A stretch of DNA of 64,000 bases from Zunongwangia sp. HGR-M22 (GTDB taxonomy: Bacteria > Bacteroidota > Bacteroidia > Flavobacteriales > Flavobacteriaceae). The position numbers were made by a program, and so were the translations under genes. The first letter of the stretch is position 1. Each line of letters begins with the position of its first letter. Below the pieces are notes generated by a model. It worked only from the letters and a program-made list of their open reading frames with translations, was not told the origin of the DNA and did no database searches. The stretch is from NCBI RefSeq assembly GCF_027594425.1, contig NZ_CP115159.1:2813001-2877000 (forward strand). The letters are read 5' to 3'. Of this stretch, positions 44,951 through 53,249 are shown in pieces.

Positions 44951-45805
44951 TTAACTCCAGGAAATAACTTTTTGTTTCGAACTTCCCAAACCTTCAATTC
45001 CTAATTCTACAACATCACCAGGCTTTAAATATCTTTGCGGTTTAAGTCCCATACCTACACCAAAAGGAGTACCAGTTGAAATGATATCACCAGGCAGCAA
45101 ACTCATAAATTTACTTAAGTAACTAACAACTTCGGCAATTCCAAATACCATATCGTTAGTATTACTTTGCTGTTTAATTTCGCCATTTAGTTTTAACCAT
45201 AACTCAAGGTTTTCGGGATCAGAAATTTCATCTTTCGTGGCTAGAAATGGACCCAAAGGTGCAAACGTATCACAGCTTTTACCTTTAACCCATTGACCGG
45301 ATCGCTCTAACTGAAATTCTCTTTCGCTATAGTCGTTGTGTAATACATATCCAGCAACATAATCCATTGCTTCTTCTTTGGAAATGTAACTAGCTTTCTT
45401 TCCTATAACAATGCCTAATTCCACTTCCCAATCTGTTTTCTGACTATCTTTTGGAATTACTAGATTATCATTAGGGCCTACAATAGCACTGGTAGCTTTA
45501 AAGAAAATCACCGGTTCTTTAGGAACCTCAGCTCCACTTTCTTCAGCATGTTTAGCATAATTAAGACCTATACAAATTAATTTAGACGGTCTTTTTACTG
45601 GAGGTCCTAACCTTATTTCTTTAGATAATATTTCACAGGATTCTTTATGATTTTCAAGCCATTTTTCAAGCTTTTTAATCCCATCATTAGCAAAAAAATC
45701 TTCGTCATAATCACTGCCGTATGCAGTTACGCTAATACGTGTACCATCCTCCTGTTCTATCCCTGGTTTTTCTTCTCCTGGGGATCCAAATCTTATTAAT
45801 TTCAT
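44951..45805 (-). CDS. Fumarylacetoacetate-hydrolase-family protein (probable 2,4-diketo-3-deoxy-acid hydrolase)
   Basis: I choose the ATG at 45805 (MKLIRFGSPGEEKPG, the usual family N-terminus) rather than the in-frame ATG at 45823, which would overlap the upstream gene. The 284-residue product has the FAH core: CIGLNYAKHAEESG, the metal ligands in TDWEVELGIVIG (Glu, Glu) and YVLHNDYSEREFQ (Asp), and GDIISTGTPFGVG. In non-phosphorylative L-fucose/L-rhamnose catabolism such an enzyme cleaves 2,4-diketo-3-deoxy-fuconate or -rhamnonate to pyruvate and lactate. The adjacent SDR supplies the preceding oxidation, which supports this assignment. Other FAH activities cannot be excluded. Confidence 0.82.
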   Translation of the reverse strand: MKLIRFGSPGEEKPGIEQEDGTRISVTAYGSDYDEDFFANDGIKKLEKWLENHKESCEILSKEIRLGPPVKRPSKLICIGLNYAKHAEESGAEVPKEPVIFFKATSAIVGPNDNLVIPKDSQKTDWEVELGIVIGKKASYISKEEAMDYVAGYVLHNDYSEREFQLERSGQWVKGKSCDTFAPLGPFLATKDEISDPENLELWLKLNGEIKQQSNTNDMVFGIAEVVSYLSKFMSLLPGDIISTGTPFGVGMGLKPQRYLKPGDVVELGIEGLGSSKQKVISWS

Positions 45806-45815
45806 AATATATTTT

Positions 45816-46598
45816 TTATCCATTTAACTTTATAAATCCTCCGTCAATAGGGAAATTAGTTCCTGTTATAAAGCTAGCTTCATTCGAACACAAATATAGT
45901 GCTAGCGCGGCGACTTCTTCAGGTGCCCCCATTCTGCCTATTGGCTGAGTTTTAGATAATTCCTCGAATTTTTTATCAATCTCATTAGGATAATTCTTTT
46001 TGATAAAGGCATCTACAAAAGGCGTATGTACTCTAGCTGGTGAGATCGCATTACATCGAATATTATATTTTAAATAGTCTTTAGCTAAAGAATAAGTCAT
46101 AGTTAAAACAGCTCCCTTAGACATTGAATAAGCGAATCGATCTTCAATTCCTACAACAGAAGCAATACTAGCCATATTTAATATAAGTCCACTCTTTTGC
46201 GATTTCATTCCTGCAATAACCGCTTTTGAGCAATTAAAGACACCCTTTACATTTATATTATAAATTTTATCAAGATCTTCTTCTGAGGTATTTTCAATAT
46301 TACCAACATGTGCTACACCAGCATTATTTATTAATATATCAATATTATGTTCTTTCTCAATAGCAGCAAATGCTATCTCTGTCTCTTTATAATTAGAAAT
46401 GTCACAGGCCACTAAATTTAAACTTCCTTCAAATTTTGAAGTGTCAGCTTTTAATTGGTTTGCTTTATCGATATTAATGTCTAAAATAACTACATCTGCT
46501 CCGTGAGCTACTAACTTTTTAGAGATTGCTTCACCAATTCCACTACTACCGCCTGTTATCACTACCTTCTTCCGTTTTAAATCAAAACTTGACTTCAT
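45816..46598 (-). CDS. Short-chain dehydrogenase/reductase (probable 2-keto-3-deoxy-fuconate/rhamnonate dehydrogenase)
   Basis: This 260-residue classical SDR has the cofactor motif TGGSSGIGE at residues about 15-23, an acidic residue in VVILDINIDKA favouring NAD+, NNAGVAH, and the catalytic Ser/Tyr/Lys in NMASIASVVG and YSMSK. It is cytosolic. SDRs paired with an FAH-type hydrolase oxidise 2-keto-3-deoxy-L-fuconate or -rhamnonate at C4 in the non-phosphorylative deoxysugar pathway; I infer that role from the gene pair. An L-fucose or L-rhamnose 1-dehydrogenase is the main alternative. It lies 10 bases before the hydrolase gene and six after DUF3826. Confidence 0.82.
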   Translation of the reverse strand: MKSSFDLKRKKVVITGGSSGIGEAISKKLVAHGADVVILDINIDKANQLKADTSKFEGSLNLVACDISNYKETEIAFAAIEKEHNIDILINNAGVAHVGNIENTSEEDLDKIYNINVKGVFNCSKAVIAGMKSQKSGLILNMASIASVVGIEDRFAYSMSKGAVLTMTYSLAKDYLKYNIRCNAISPARVHTPFVDAFIKKNYPNEIDKKFEELSKTQPIGRMGAPEEVAALALYLCSNEASFITGTNFPIDGGFIKLNG

Positions 46599-46604
46599 AA
46601 TCTT

Positions 46605-47246
46605 CTAATTATTCTTATGTACATAATCTTTATAAAGCTGTCTCCAATCTCTTCCATTACTATTTAGATAAGCCTCCGCTTTTGTCTTATAAATTTCAAA
46701 AATTGCAGATATTTCTTCCATATTTTTAAAATCGATTGCACGCTCCCGGGCTTCTTCTAAAAGCCCCCTTATATGCTTAATTTCACCAGTTGATAGATCT
46801 GGCACTATTTCCTTATAAGCCTTCATTGTGAAATCAACTTTTCCTACCGTATGATAATCTAGAATTTTAACAACTTGCTCTTCTGTCAATTCTTTTCTTA
46901 GAGATGAAATAAAATTTTCATGAATATCTGCAGGTTGTGCAGAATGCGCAATTATACGTCTGTCTAAATCACTTAATTTATCTCCCGTTTTTGGATTAAT
47001 CCCCTCAGGAACTATAGTATATGAATGTGAATTATGATAATCTCGAATAGTTTTAAGGTGTTCGAATATAAGAGTACGAACTTTTTCAGTTTTACTGCTA
47101 TCCATTATATTGAGATCTGAAACCCATTTTGAAGCCCTGGAATACTGATCTCTGTCACTTTCTGACATGTCTTTCAGATTTTGAGAATTTATCGTTCCAG
47201 TAATACCCAAAATTATTGCGATAAGGATATATTTATATTTTACCAT
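46605..47246 (-). CDS. DUF3826-like secreted protein
   Basis: This 213-residue protein has a signal peptide (to about ITGTINSQ). The mature part is mostly helical and charged, with DQYSRASKWVSDLNIMD, FEHLKTIRDYHNSH, KELTEEQVVKILDYHTVGKV and a tryptophan near the end (GRDWRQLYKDY). It matches my recollection of the DUF3826 family, often found in Bacteroidota pectin and rhamnogalacturonan loci and without a known function. The repeated helix-plus-EEQ pattern recalls stress-type Spy/CpxP folds, but that is only an impression. It heads the operon with the SDR and FAH-type enzyme; the CAGGAT promoter is 55 bases upstream. Confidence 0.72.
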   Translation of the reverse strand: MVKYKYILIAIILGITGTINSQNLKDMSESDRDQYSRASKWVSDLNIMDSSKTEKVRTLIFEHLKTIRDYHNSHSYTIVPEGINPKTGDKLSDLDRRIIAHSAQPADIHENFISSLRKELTEEQVVKILDYHTVGKVDFTMKAYKEIVPDLSTGEIKHIRGLLEEARERAIDFKNMEEISAIFEIYKTKAEAYLNSNGRDWRQLYKDYVHKNN

Positions 47247-47271
47247 TAAAAACTAAACTTTGATTAATTTC

Positions 47272-47316
47272 TAAACTTATAACCTATCTATATTTATTCT
47301 ATCCTGTACCTCCCAG
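47272..47316 (-). promoter_or_regulatory. Promoter with shared CAGGAT-type operator (DUF3826/SDR/FAH operon)
   Basis: The coding-strand box CTGGGAGGTACAGGAT (47301-47316) is followed after exactly 21 bases by TAAGTTTA (47272-47279), a 5-of-6 match to TAnnTTTG. The box starts 55 bases upstream of the ATG at 47246. It marks the boundary between the side-chain regulon and the backbone operon to its right. Confidence 0.7.
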
Positions 47317-47336
47317 TAAAATTTGAGTTATCTAAT

Positions 47337-48242
47337 TTAGTTTTGAGTTTTTAACCATTCCAATAATAATTTGGGCCAAAGATTGTTAGGTAGATGTTCT
47401 GCAAGACCAAATCCATGCCCTCCATCATTATAAATATGCAACTCTGTTGGTATATTATTCTCTCTTAATGCATTAAAATAGTTTAAAGTATTTTCTACCG
47501 GAACAGAATGGTCATCTAACGCATGTACTAAAAATGTTGGTGGCGTATTTTCTGAAACCTGAAATTCATTAGAAAATTGTGTAACTAAATTATCAGATGG
47601 ATTTTCTCCTAAAAGGCGTCTGCGAGACCCTTCGTGAGTAATTGCGGAAGTTAAACTAATAACAGGATAAGCTAAAATCGAAAAATCGGGTCTGGCGCTT
47701 TCTTCTATTTTATTTAAGTATACTTTTTTATCGTAATGAGTGGAAAGCGTTGCGGCTAAATGACCTCCGGCTGAAAATCCCATAATCCCTATTTTATCAG
47801 AGTCTAAATTCCATTTTTCAGCATTATGTCTAATTAATCTAACTGCTCGCTGAGCGTCCTGAAGGGGTCCTATAGATTTATCTTTCATAATTCGATCATC
47901 TGGCAATCGATATTTAACTACAAATGCTGAAATCCCCTCTGATGCCAACCACTCTGCTACTTTAAATCCTTCTTTACTCATTGATAAATGACCATAACCA
48001 CCTCCGGGAAAAATAATTACTGCAGTTTTAGAAGTATTCTCTTTAGCGAAAAAAGCATAAACTTTAGGCTCGGTTACTTTACTTGCTCGCGATAGTATAC
48101 CGCCATCAATTTTTTGGTCTTCCTGATAATCTGAATGTTTTTTGCTATCCGGAATTTCCACATCCCAAAGTGCTATTTCCATATCCTGGGCACTATTAGC
48201 TAATGTGAAAAACATGCTCAGTACTATTAAAATTCTTTGCAT
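47337..48242 (-). CDS. Secreted alpha/beta-hydrolase esterase (acetyl-esterase-like)
   Basis: This 301-residue protein has a short signal peptide (to about FTLANSAQ). Oxyanion-hole loop FPGGGYGHLS, nucleophile motif MGFSAGGHLAA, acid region VHALDDHSVPVE and histidine GGHGFGLAEH make a complete Ser-Asp-His triad. It resembles Bacteroidota acetyl-xylan/acetyl-pectin esterases of the BD-FAE/hormone-sensitive-lipase type. I infer removal of acetyl groups from pectin fragments, probably in the periplasm. It is the last gene of the backbone operon, 9 bases after uxaE. It resembles the second alpha/beta-esterase (54237-55196) only in fold. Confidence 0.8.
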   Translation of the reverse strand: MQRILIVLSMFFTLANSAQDMEIALWDVEIPDSKKHSDYQEDQKIDGGILSRASKVTEPKVYAFFAKENTSKTAVIIFPGGGYGHLSMSKEGFKVAEWLASEGISAFVVKYRLPDDRIMKDKSIGPLQDAQRAVRLIRHNAEKWNLDSDKIGIMGFSAGGHLAATLSTHYDKKVYLNKIEESARPDFSILAYPVISLTSAITHEGSRRRLLGENPSDNLVTQFSNEFQVSENTPPTFLVHALDDHSVPVENTLNYFNALRENNIPTELHIYNDGGHGFGLAEHLPNNLWPKLLLEWLKTQN

Positions 48243-48251
48243 AAAATATAA

Positions 48252-49496
48252 TTAATTTAAATCCCCAAACAAAGGCCTCAAATGACGTTCGTATAAATTA
48301 TAAGTCACATTTTCTTCAATCCTATCTCGGCAAGTTTCTAGTAACCAATAAAACTCATCTTTTTCGCCAGCAATTTTATAAGCACAATGCATCAATTGCC
48401 GAAAATATGGATTGTAAGCTTCATTTCTTTGATCGTGCCGTAACGCATTTGCAAAAGCTTCGCCGTTTTTGAATACATTTTTCTCTGGAAGCTTTGCCTT
48501 ATCGATATCTAAAACTTCGGTATAATTTTCAGTAAGTTCATCATAGCGATCTAAGGCTTCAGCATACAGACGATTTATAAAATCAAATGCTTTTCCTTCG
48601 CTTTCAGCGAGTCCTATGGCTTCTTCCAGCCACGTGGTGCCAGCTGTTTTCAAATGCAAACCGCTCTCATGTTTTTTGATAAGTTTGTTGATCACCGGAT
48701 AAATCGAAAATTTATCGCTTCCACTGTGCACACTTAGTTTCAAGTTTTTTGGCAAACCGAATTCTGTTTTTACAAATTTCAGAACACATAAATCAGCTTC
48801 AAACTCTTGGCTAAACTGATTTAAATTCCCTTCATAATCAACACCTTTATAAAAGTTACCTGTAAATTTTGGCGCGATGGTGTTTACCGGAACCTGATAA
48901 AAAGCTAATGCGGCAAGCACAAAAAATAATTCAGTGGGTGTTTGCGGATTTTCAACTTCATCTATAGAAACTTCCGTATAAAATTTATCGTTTTTATTGG
49001 ATTTTATATAGAAATAGACTTCTGAAGCTTTCTTCATGGCAAATAAAAAAGTATCGATCATTTTCTGAAATTGTGCTTCAGAAATAGCTATTTCCGCTTC
49101 TATTCCTTCTATTTTAAAAGCACTCAAATACTGTTGAAAAAAACTAATAAACTCAGTAATCTCTTCTGAAGAAGCCTTTTTATTGATAAACTTAGCCACA
49201 TCTATCGTAAAGAAATTACTGTGATCCAAAAAAGGATCCACTGTTTCTTTATCTATATGATCGGCATCGATAAAATAATCTTGAGTAAAATTTAAAGCTT
49301 TAGTGGCTTTTTGGGCTTCCTCTAGAACACTTTTGGGATTGGTATTAACGGTTTCATGCTCTCGATTTGATTTGTTCCAAACCGGCGTTACCGCAATACC
49401 GTCTTTCTGAATTTTTAAAATGGCCTCTAATTGTGCTTTTCCTTCTTTTCCAAATCGATCCCCTGTCCCAAATGAAAACTTGCTTAATTCTGCCAT
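48252..49496 (-). CDS. uxaE: Tagaturonate epimerase (UxaE family)
   Basis: This is a 414-residue cytosolic protein without signal peptide. Motifs include FGTGDRFGKEGKAQL at the N-terminus, FIDADHIDKETVDPFLDHSNFF (metal-binding Asp/His cluster), LSVHSGSDKFSIYP and HLKTAGTTWLEEAIG. They match the UxaE family described from Thermotoga, which epimerises D-tagaturonate to D-fructuronate. It lets a cell that isomerises galacturonate with UxaC feed it into the fructuronate/mannonate branch. Other enzymes of that route are not in the window. It lies with polygalacturonase and KdgF, so it fits catabolism of saturated galacturonate released by GH28 and GH105 steps. Confidence 0.85.
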   Translation of the reverse strand: MAELSKFSFGTGDRFGKEGKAQLEAILKIQKDGIAVTPVWNKSNREHETVNTNPKSVLEEAQKATKALNFTQDYFIDADHIDKETVDPFLDHSNFFTIDVAKFINKKASSEEITEFISFFQQYLSAFKIEGIEAEIAISEAQFQKMIDTFLFAMKKASEVYFYIKSNKNDKFYTEVSIDEVENPQTPTELFFVLAALAFYQVPVNTIAPKFTGNFYKGVDYEGNLNQFSQEFEADLCVLKFVKTEFGLPKNLKLSVHSGSDKFSIYPVINKLIKKHESGLHLKTAGTTWLEEAIGLAESEGKAFDFINRLYAEALDRYDELTENYTEVLDIDKAKLPEKNVFKNGEAFANALRHDQRNEAYNPYFRQLMHCAYKIAGEKDEFYWLLETCRDRIEENVTYNLYERHLRPLFGDLN

Positions 49497-49514
49497 ATTT
49501 AAAAATTTAGATTA

Positions 49515-50885
49515 TTAATTTTCTACATCTTTCCCTGCCGCGGTGGGTACACCGGCTTCTTTACCAATAATTAAATTGTCTACCACTACATTTTTTGTGT
49601 TTGTTATGGAAGTTCCGTTGTTGGATTTATTGACTTTGATGTTTTTAAGCTGAACATTTTCAACCTTACTTTCTTCAAATCCCTGAATCACCACGGCTGT
49701 ACCTGTAACTTCTTCACATTGAATATTATTGATATAAATATCGGAAATTTTTGAGTTATATCCCTCTCCTTCACCATGATAAAATGAAGTAATGTAAAAA
49801 AGATCCTCGGTTTTATCGAATTTCAGGTTATCGATATAAATATCTTTAATGTAACCGCCACGATCGGGATTGGTCTTAAAATAGATCCCGCGTTTTAGGT
49901 AGCCGTGCGCTTTACAATTCTGCACAAATACATTGCGAACGCCGGCACTCATTTCGCTCCCAATTACAAAAGCATGTAAACCTTTCAGTAAACAATTTCG
50001 CATCACAATATTTTCTGAAGGAGTTGCTGAATTTGCTCTACCTTCATCATCCCTTCCTGCTTTTATGGCCACGTTATCATCGCCATTATCAAATGTAACG
50101 TCTTCGATTAAAACATCGCTGGTATATTCTAAATCGATGCCATCGTTATTGCTGTTATGTGAATCGTATGAAAGTCCGCGTAACGTCGCATTTTTACATT
50201 TTAGTAAATGCAAACACCAAAACGGTGCGTTTTCTATTCTTATATCTTCAATTAAAATATTTTCTGAATTTACCAATTGCAATAATTGCGGACGCAAATA
50301 ACTGCCTTCACCAAATTGTCGATCTTGAAGCGGAGTAGCATTATGATTCATTTCCCGACTTTTTTGCTTTGCGGGATCTTCCTTACTTTTCCAGCTTTGC
50401 CAGAATTCTTTTCCGTTTCCGTTAATGGTTCCTCCACCGGTGATGGCAATGTTTTTGAGGTTGTTGCCATAAATTAGCGGACTATAATTGTACAGCATCG
50501 TACCTTCCCAACTCGTTAACACCATGGGATAATCTTTAGGATTGGTGCCGAAATTCAGCAATACGCCATCCGCTAAATGAAGTTCCATATTACTGATTAA
50601 ATGAATTGGTCCTTCCAGCTGATATTCGCCTTTTGGCACAATTAATTTACCGCCGCCTTTTTTTTGGAGTGCTTTTATCGCTTTATCAAATGCTTTTTTA
50701 CTGTCTTTTGCTGAATTGGGTTTCGCGCCATAATCTAAAACTGAAACATCAACTTCAGGAATTTCCGGCAACTTAATTCGGTTGACGATTTCATCGATTC
50801 GCTTTTGTTTTTCTTCAGAAGATAGCTGAGCGAAATTCAGCATAGGAAATAACAGAAAACAGTAAAAAACGATTTTATTTTGCAT
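49515..50885 (-). CDS. GH28 polygalacturonase-family enzyme, secreted
   Basis: This is a 456-residue parallel beta-helix with a signal peptide (to about LLFPMLNFAQ). SVLDYGAKPNSAKDSKKAFDKA opens the fold. Active-site blocks are NNDGIDLEY, NGDDN (Asp269-Asp270) and the His region, which reads LKGLHAFVIGSE (His304) rather than the usual GHG. The substrate-binding RIK block is replaced by YFKTNP. The catalytic Asp residues and His are kept, so activity is likely, perhaps exo-acting (exo-polygalacturonases often carry GSE after the His). It overlaps the KdgF gene by 11 bases and is the backbone hydrolase of this operon. Confidence 0.87.
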   Translation of the reverse strand: MQNKIVFYCFLLFPMLNFAQLSSEEKQKRIDEIVNRIKLPEIPEVDVSVLDYGAKPNSAKDSKKAFDKAIKALQKKGGGKLIVPKGEYQLEGPIHLISNMELHLADGVLLNFGTNPKDYPMVLTSWEGTMLYNYSPLIYGNNLKNIAITGGGTINGNGKEFWQSWKSKEDPAKQKSREMNHNATPLQDRQFGEGSYLRPQLLQLVNSENILIEDIRIENAPFWCLHLLKCKNATLRGLSYDSHNSNNDGIDLEYTSDVLIEDVTFDNGDDNVAIKAGRDDEGRANSATPSENIVMRNCLLKGLHAFVIGSEMSAGVRNVFVQNCKAHGYLKRGIYFKTNPDRGGYIKDIYIDNLKFDKTEDLFYITSFYHGEGEGYNSKISDIYINNIQCEEVTGTAVVIQGFEESKVENVQLKNIKVNKSNNGTSITNTKNVVVDNLIIGKEAGVPTAAGKDVEN

Positions 50886-51222
50886 CTTTCAAAAAATCTT
50901 CACGAATCGGATTGAATACGTCTATTAGCACGCCAGATTCTAAACATTCAGCACCATGCTCTGTATTTGGCAATACAAAAAAACCGTCGCCTGCTTCTAA
51001 AATCTTCGATTCGCCATTGATTGTAATTTTAAATTTACCGGAAGCGACATACGATCCTTGCGTATGAAAATGATCGTGTAAATCGCCAATAGCGCCTTTT
51101 TCAAACTTTACTTTTACCAACATCAACTGCGGATTATAACCGATAAATTTTCGGGTAATTCCTTCTGCAGCATATTCCCATTCACTATCGCTGTCTTTGA
51201 AAAATAATGGTGGCGTATACAT
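50875..51222 (-). CDS. kdgF: KdgF-like cupin (unsaturated uronate linearisation)
   Basis: This 115-residue single-domain cupin is of normal KdgF length. The metal-binding pattern is clear: GDLHDHFHTQGSYVASGKFKI, then GDGFFVLPNTEHGAE. KdgF converts 4,5-unsaturated galacturonate or mannuronate to the open-chain 5-keto-4-deoxyuronate. Here the substrate would come from PL9 pectate lyase products after GH105 or GH28 trimming. No signal peptide is seen, so it acts in the cytosol. Its start shares one base with the stop of the preceding SGNH esterase gene, which supports this start. Confidence 0.86.
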   Translation of the reverse strand: MYTPPLFFKDSDSEWEYAAEGITRKFIGYNPQLMLVKVKFEKGAIGDLHDHFHTQGSYVASGKFKITINGESKILEAGDGFFVLPNTEHGAECLESGVLIDVFNPIREDFLKDAK

Positions 51223-51986
51223 TATAAAATTTCTTTTTTAAGGGTAGTTGGTTTAATATATTTTTTCAAGGTTAAGTCTTTTTCTGCAATTGCTTTTAAA
51301 GCCAGTGTTGCGACTAAAGTTGCGCCTTTTTCAGAAAGATGCGTATCATCATCTTTTCGCTTTTCATAATACGCTACTTCTCCCGGTGCAAAATGCAAGT
51401 GTAGGCTTCTAGATTCTTCTTCCCCATATTTTTCTTCTAGCTGTTCGGTCAACCACTGCATGTCTATAAAAGGAACATCAAAATCTTTTGCAACCATTCT
51501 AACCACTAGGGGATATTCTCCATGCGTATCGACCAAAGTTCCGTTTTCGTTAAAATTTCTACGTACAATTGAAGTCATTAAAATTGGTATTGCACCTTTT
51601 TCTCGAGTCTCTTTGATGTATTTCTCGAGATTATAACGGTAGCCTGTAAAAGGATTGGTATAGCGATCTGGTGAATTAACTTTTTGATCGTTATGACCAA
51701 ACTGAATAATAACAAAATCGCCTGATTTTAATTTATCGTATACCGTTTTCCATCGACCTTCACTTATAAAACTCTTACTACTTCTGCCATTCACTGCATG
51801 GTTTTCTATCGTAATATTATCGGTCATTAAGTCCGGAAGCATTTGTCCCCAACCGTGTTCAGGGTTTTCTTCTGGATCTCTTTTGTCGGCCATAGTAGAA
51901 TCTCCTATTAAATATAAAGTTGGGGATTTTTGTGCAACTATTTGCAACGATAAAAGCATTAAAAAACTAGCAAATAAAACTCTCAT
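51222..51986 (-). CDS. SGNH-hydrolase rhamnogalacturonan acetylesterase (CE12-like), secreted
   Basis: I choose the ATG at 51986 (MRVLFASFLMLLSLQIVAQ, a clean signal peptide) over 52007, which would add a charged leader overlapping the previous gene. The 254-residue product has the SGNH blocks: block I LIGDSTMADK with the nucleophile Ser, block II Gly in NGRSSKSF, block III FGHNDQK, and the DDTHLSEKGA Asp-His pair. CE12 enzymes remove acetyl groups from the galacturonate of rhamnogalacturonan-I or homogalacturonan. A second CE12-like gene (55196-56041) is in the same operon, so the two may differ in O-2/O-3 preference or location (one secreted, one lipoprotein). Confidence 0.85.
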   Translation of the reverse strand: MRVLFASFLMLLSLQIVAQKSPTLYLIGDSTMADKRDPEENPEHGWGQMLPDLMTDNITIENHAVNGRSSKSFISEGRWKTVYDKLKSGDFVIIQFGHNDQKVNSPDRYTNPFTGYRYNLEKYIKETREKGAIPILMTSIVRRNFNENGTLVDTHGEYPLVVRMVAKDFDVPFIDMQWLTEQLEEKYGEEESRSLHLHFAPGEVAYYEKRKDDDTHLSEKGATLVATLALKAIAEKDLTLKKYIKPTTLKKEIL

Positions 51987-51996
51987 AATTTTTATT

Positions 51997-53232
51997 TTAA
52001 AATTCAAATGCTCCTAAATCAGGAGCGGTTCCATTAAATTCAATATTATCTATTGCAACTCCTGCGTCAATCAAACTGCTTTCTGAAACTAAATGCATAA
52101 AGTTAATTTCAGGCAAACTACCATCGGCTTTTCGCGCTGCAGTTAATTCTTCTACTACCAAACTTTCAAAATCATCTTCAGCAACAGAAAAACCATCATT
52201 CCAGCTATTATTAGAAATATCTGTAGAAGTTGCTTTAAAACTATTGGTTCCGTTTAAGGAAATAGAATTTTTAATAATCAGTTTTTCAGCCGGATTTGTA
52301 CTACCAAAAGCATAATCTCTACCATTTAAATACGCCGAACAATTATAAATTTCAATTGTTCCTCGGTTACTATTATGATCGAAGCCATCATAAATATTCC
52401 CCACCGATAAACATCGTATATATGTGGCATGATGCTTTAAATCTTTAGTATCACTACCACCGGTTTTAAAGCCGTTACCATCTCCCAAACCTTTTGTGCC
52501 ATCTTCTAAATAGCCATTTTTAATCGCCCAGCAATTTATGTAGGTAGTTGAAATATTATCGTTATTTCTTAAATAACCATCCCAACCATCGTCTAGATTA
52601 TTCCAAGCGCGGCAGCCTTCAAATGTATTACCTGTGCCGGCAGTAAGTTTACACGCAAAACCATCAGCATTTTCAATAGAAGAATCTGCATTGAAATAAG
52701 AATCACAATTTAAAATTAGGTTATTAGCTCCTCCATTATCAATTTGTAACCCGCTGTCTTTATTTCTTAGGAAATCACAAAATTCAATATGATTATTACT
52801 TCCACTTATAAACATGCCGTTATCACCGGCACCTTCAATTTTAAAACCTTTGATTTTCCAATAATCTCTATCGATTATCCAGCCTCGATTAGCACTATTT
52901 TCTTGCATTGCTGAAAAATCAATTAAAGGTCTTTCATCTTCTGCAAAAACCACAATTGGTTCATTTTCTGTTCCTGATGCTGAAATTTTTAAAGAAGTTG
53001 AAAATTCATAAACTCCCGAAGCCACAATAATTGAATCTCCAGCAACAGCATTTTGTAAAGCCTCTCTAAATTCTTGAGAAGTATTCACCGAAATTGCTGA
53101 AGAAGTCTCTGGATTTTCAGGAATTTCACCAGTAGGCTCATCAGTAACTGAATCATCGTCTGAAGAACTACAAGCTGTAATTAACACTACGGCTAAAAGC
53201 AATATTCTATAATTTATGAGTAGTTTTTTCAT
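51997..53232 (-). CDS. PL9-like pectate lyase lipoprotein
   Basis: This 411-residue lipoprotein (lipobox VLITACSSSDDD) has an acidic/Ser-rich linker before a parallel beta-helix starting at about residue 45 (VNTSQEFREALQNAVAGDSI). The core ENADGFACKLTAGTGNTFEG plus AWNNLDDGWDGY is the hallmark of PL9, including Ca2+-binding Asp residues and the catalytic Lys. GLGDGNGFKTGG and DGFDHNSNRGTIEIYNC follow. PL9 cleaves homogalacturonan or rhamnogalacturonan-I by beta-elimination. As a probable surface lipoprotein it would produce oligosaccharides for the operon's SusC/SusD pair. It is the only polysaccharide lyase in the window. Confidence 0.88.
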   Translation of the reverse strand: MKKLLINYRILLLAVVLITACSSSDDDSVTDEPTGEIPENPETSSAISVNTSQEFREALQNAVAGDSIIVASGVYEFSTSLKISASGTENEPIVVFAEDERPLIDFSAMQENSANRGWIIDRDYWKIKGFKIEGAGDNGMFISGSNNHIEFCDFLRNKDSGLQIDNGGANNLILNCDSYFNADSSIENADGFACKLTAGTGNTFEGCRAWNNLDDGWDGYLRNNDNISTTYINCWAIKNGYLEDGTKGLGDGNGFKTGGSDTKDLKHHATYIRCLSVGNIYDGFDHNSNRGTIEIYNCSAYLNGRDYAFGSTNPAEKLIIKNSISLNGTNSFKATSTDISNNSWNDGFSVAEDDFESLVVEELTAARKADGSLPEINFMHLVSESSLIDAGVAIDNIEFNGTAPDLGAFEF

Positions 53233-53249
53233 ATTCCTTGTAGCTGATA

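Noticed and set aside
49933-50301. 122-codon open frame on the plus strand
   Set aside because: It is antisense to the conserved GH28 active-site region and has no homology-like motifs; a shadow frame.
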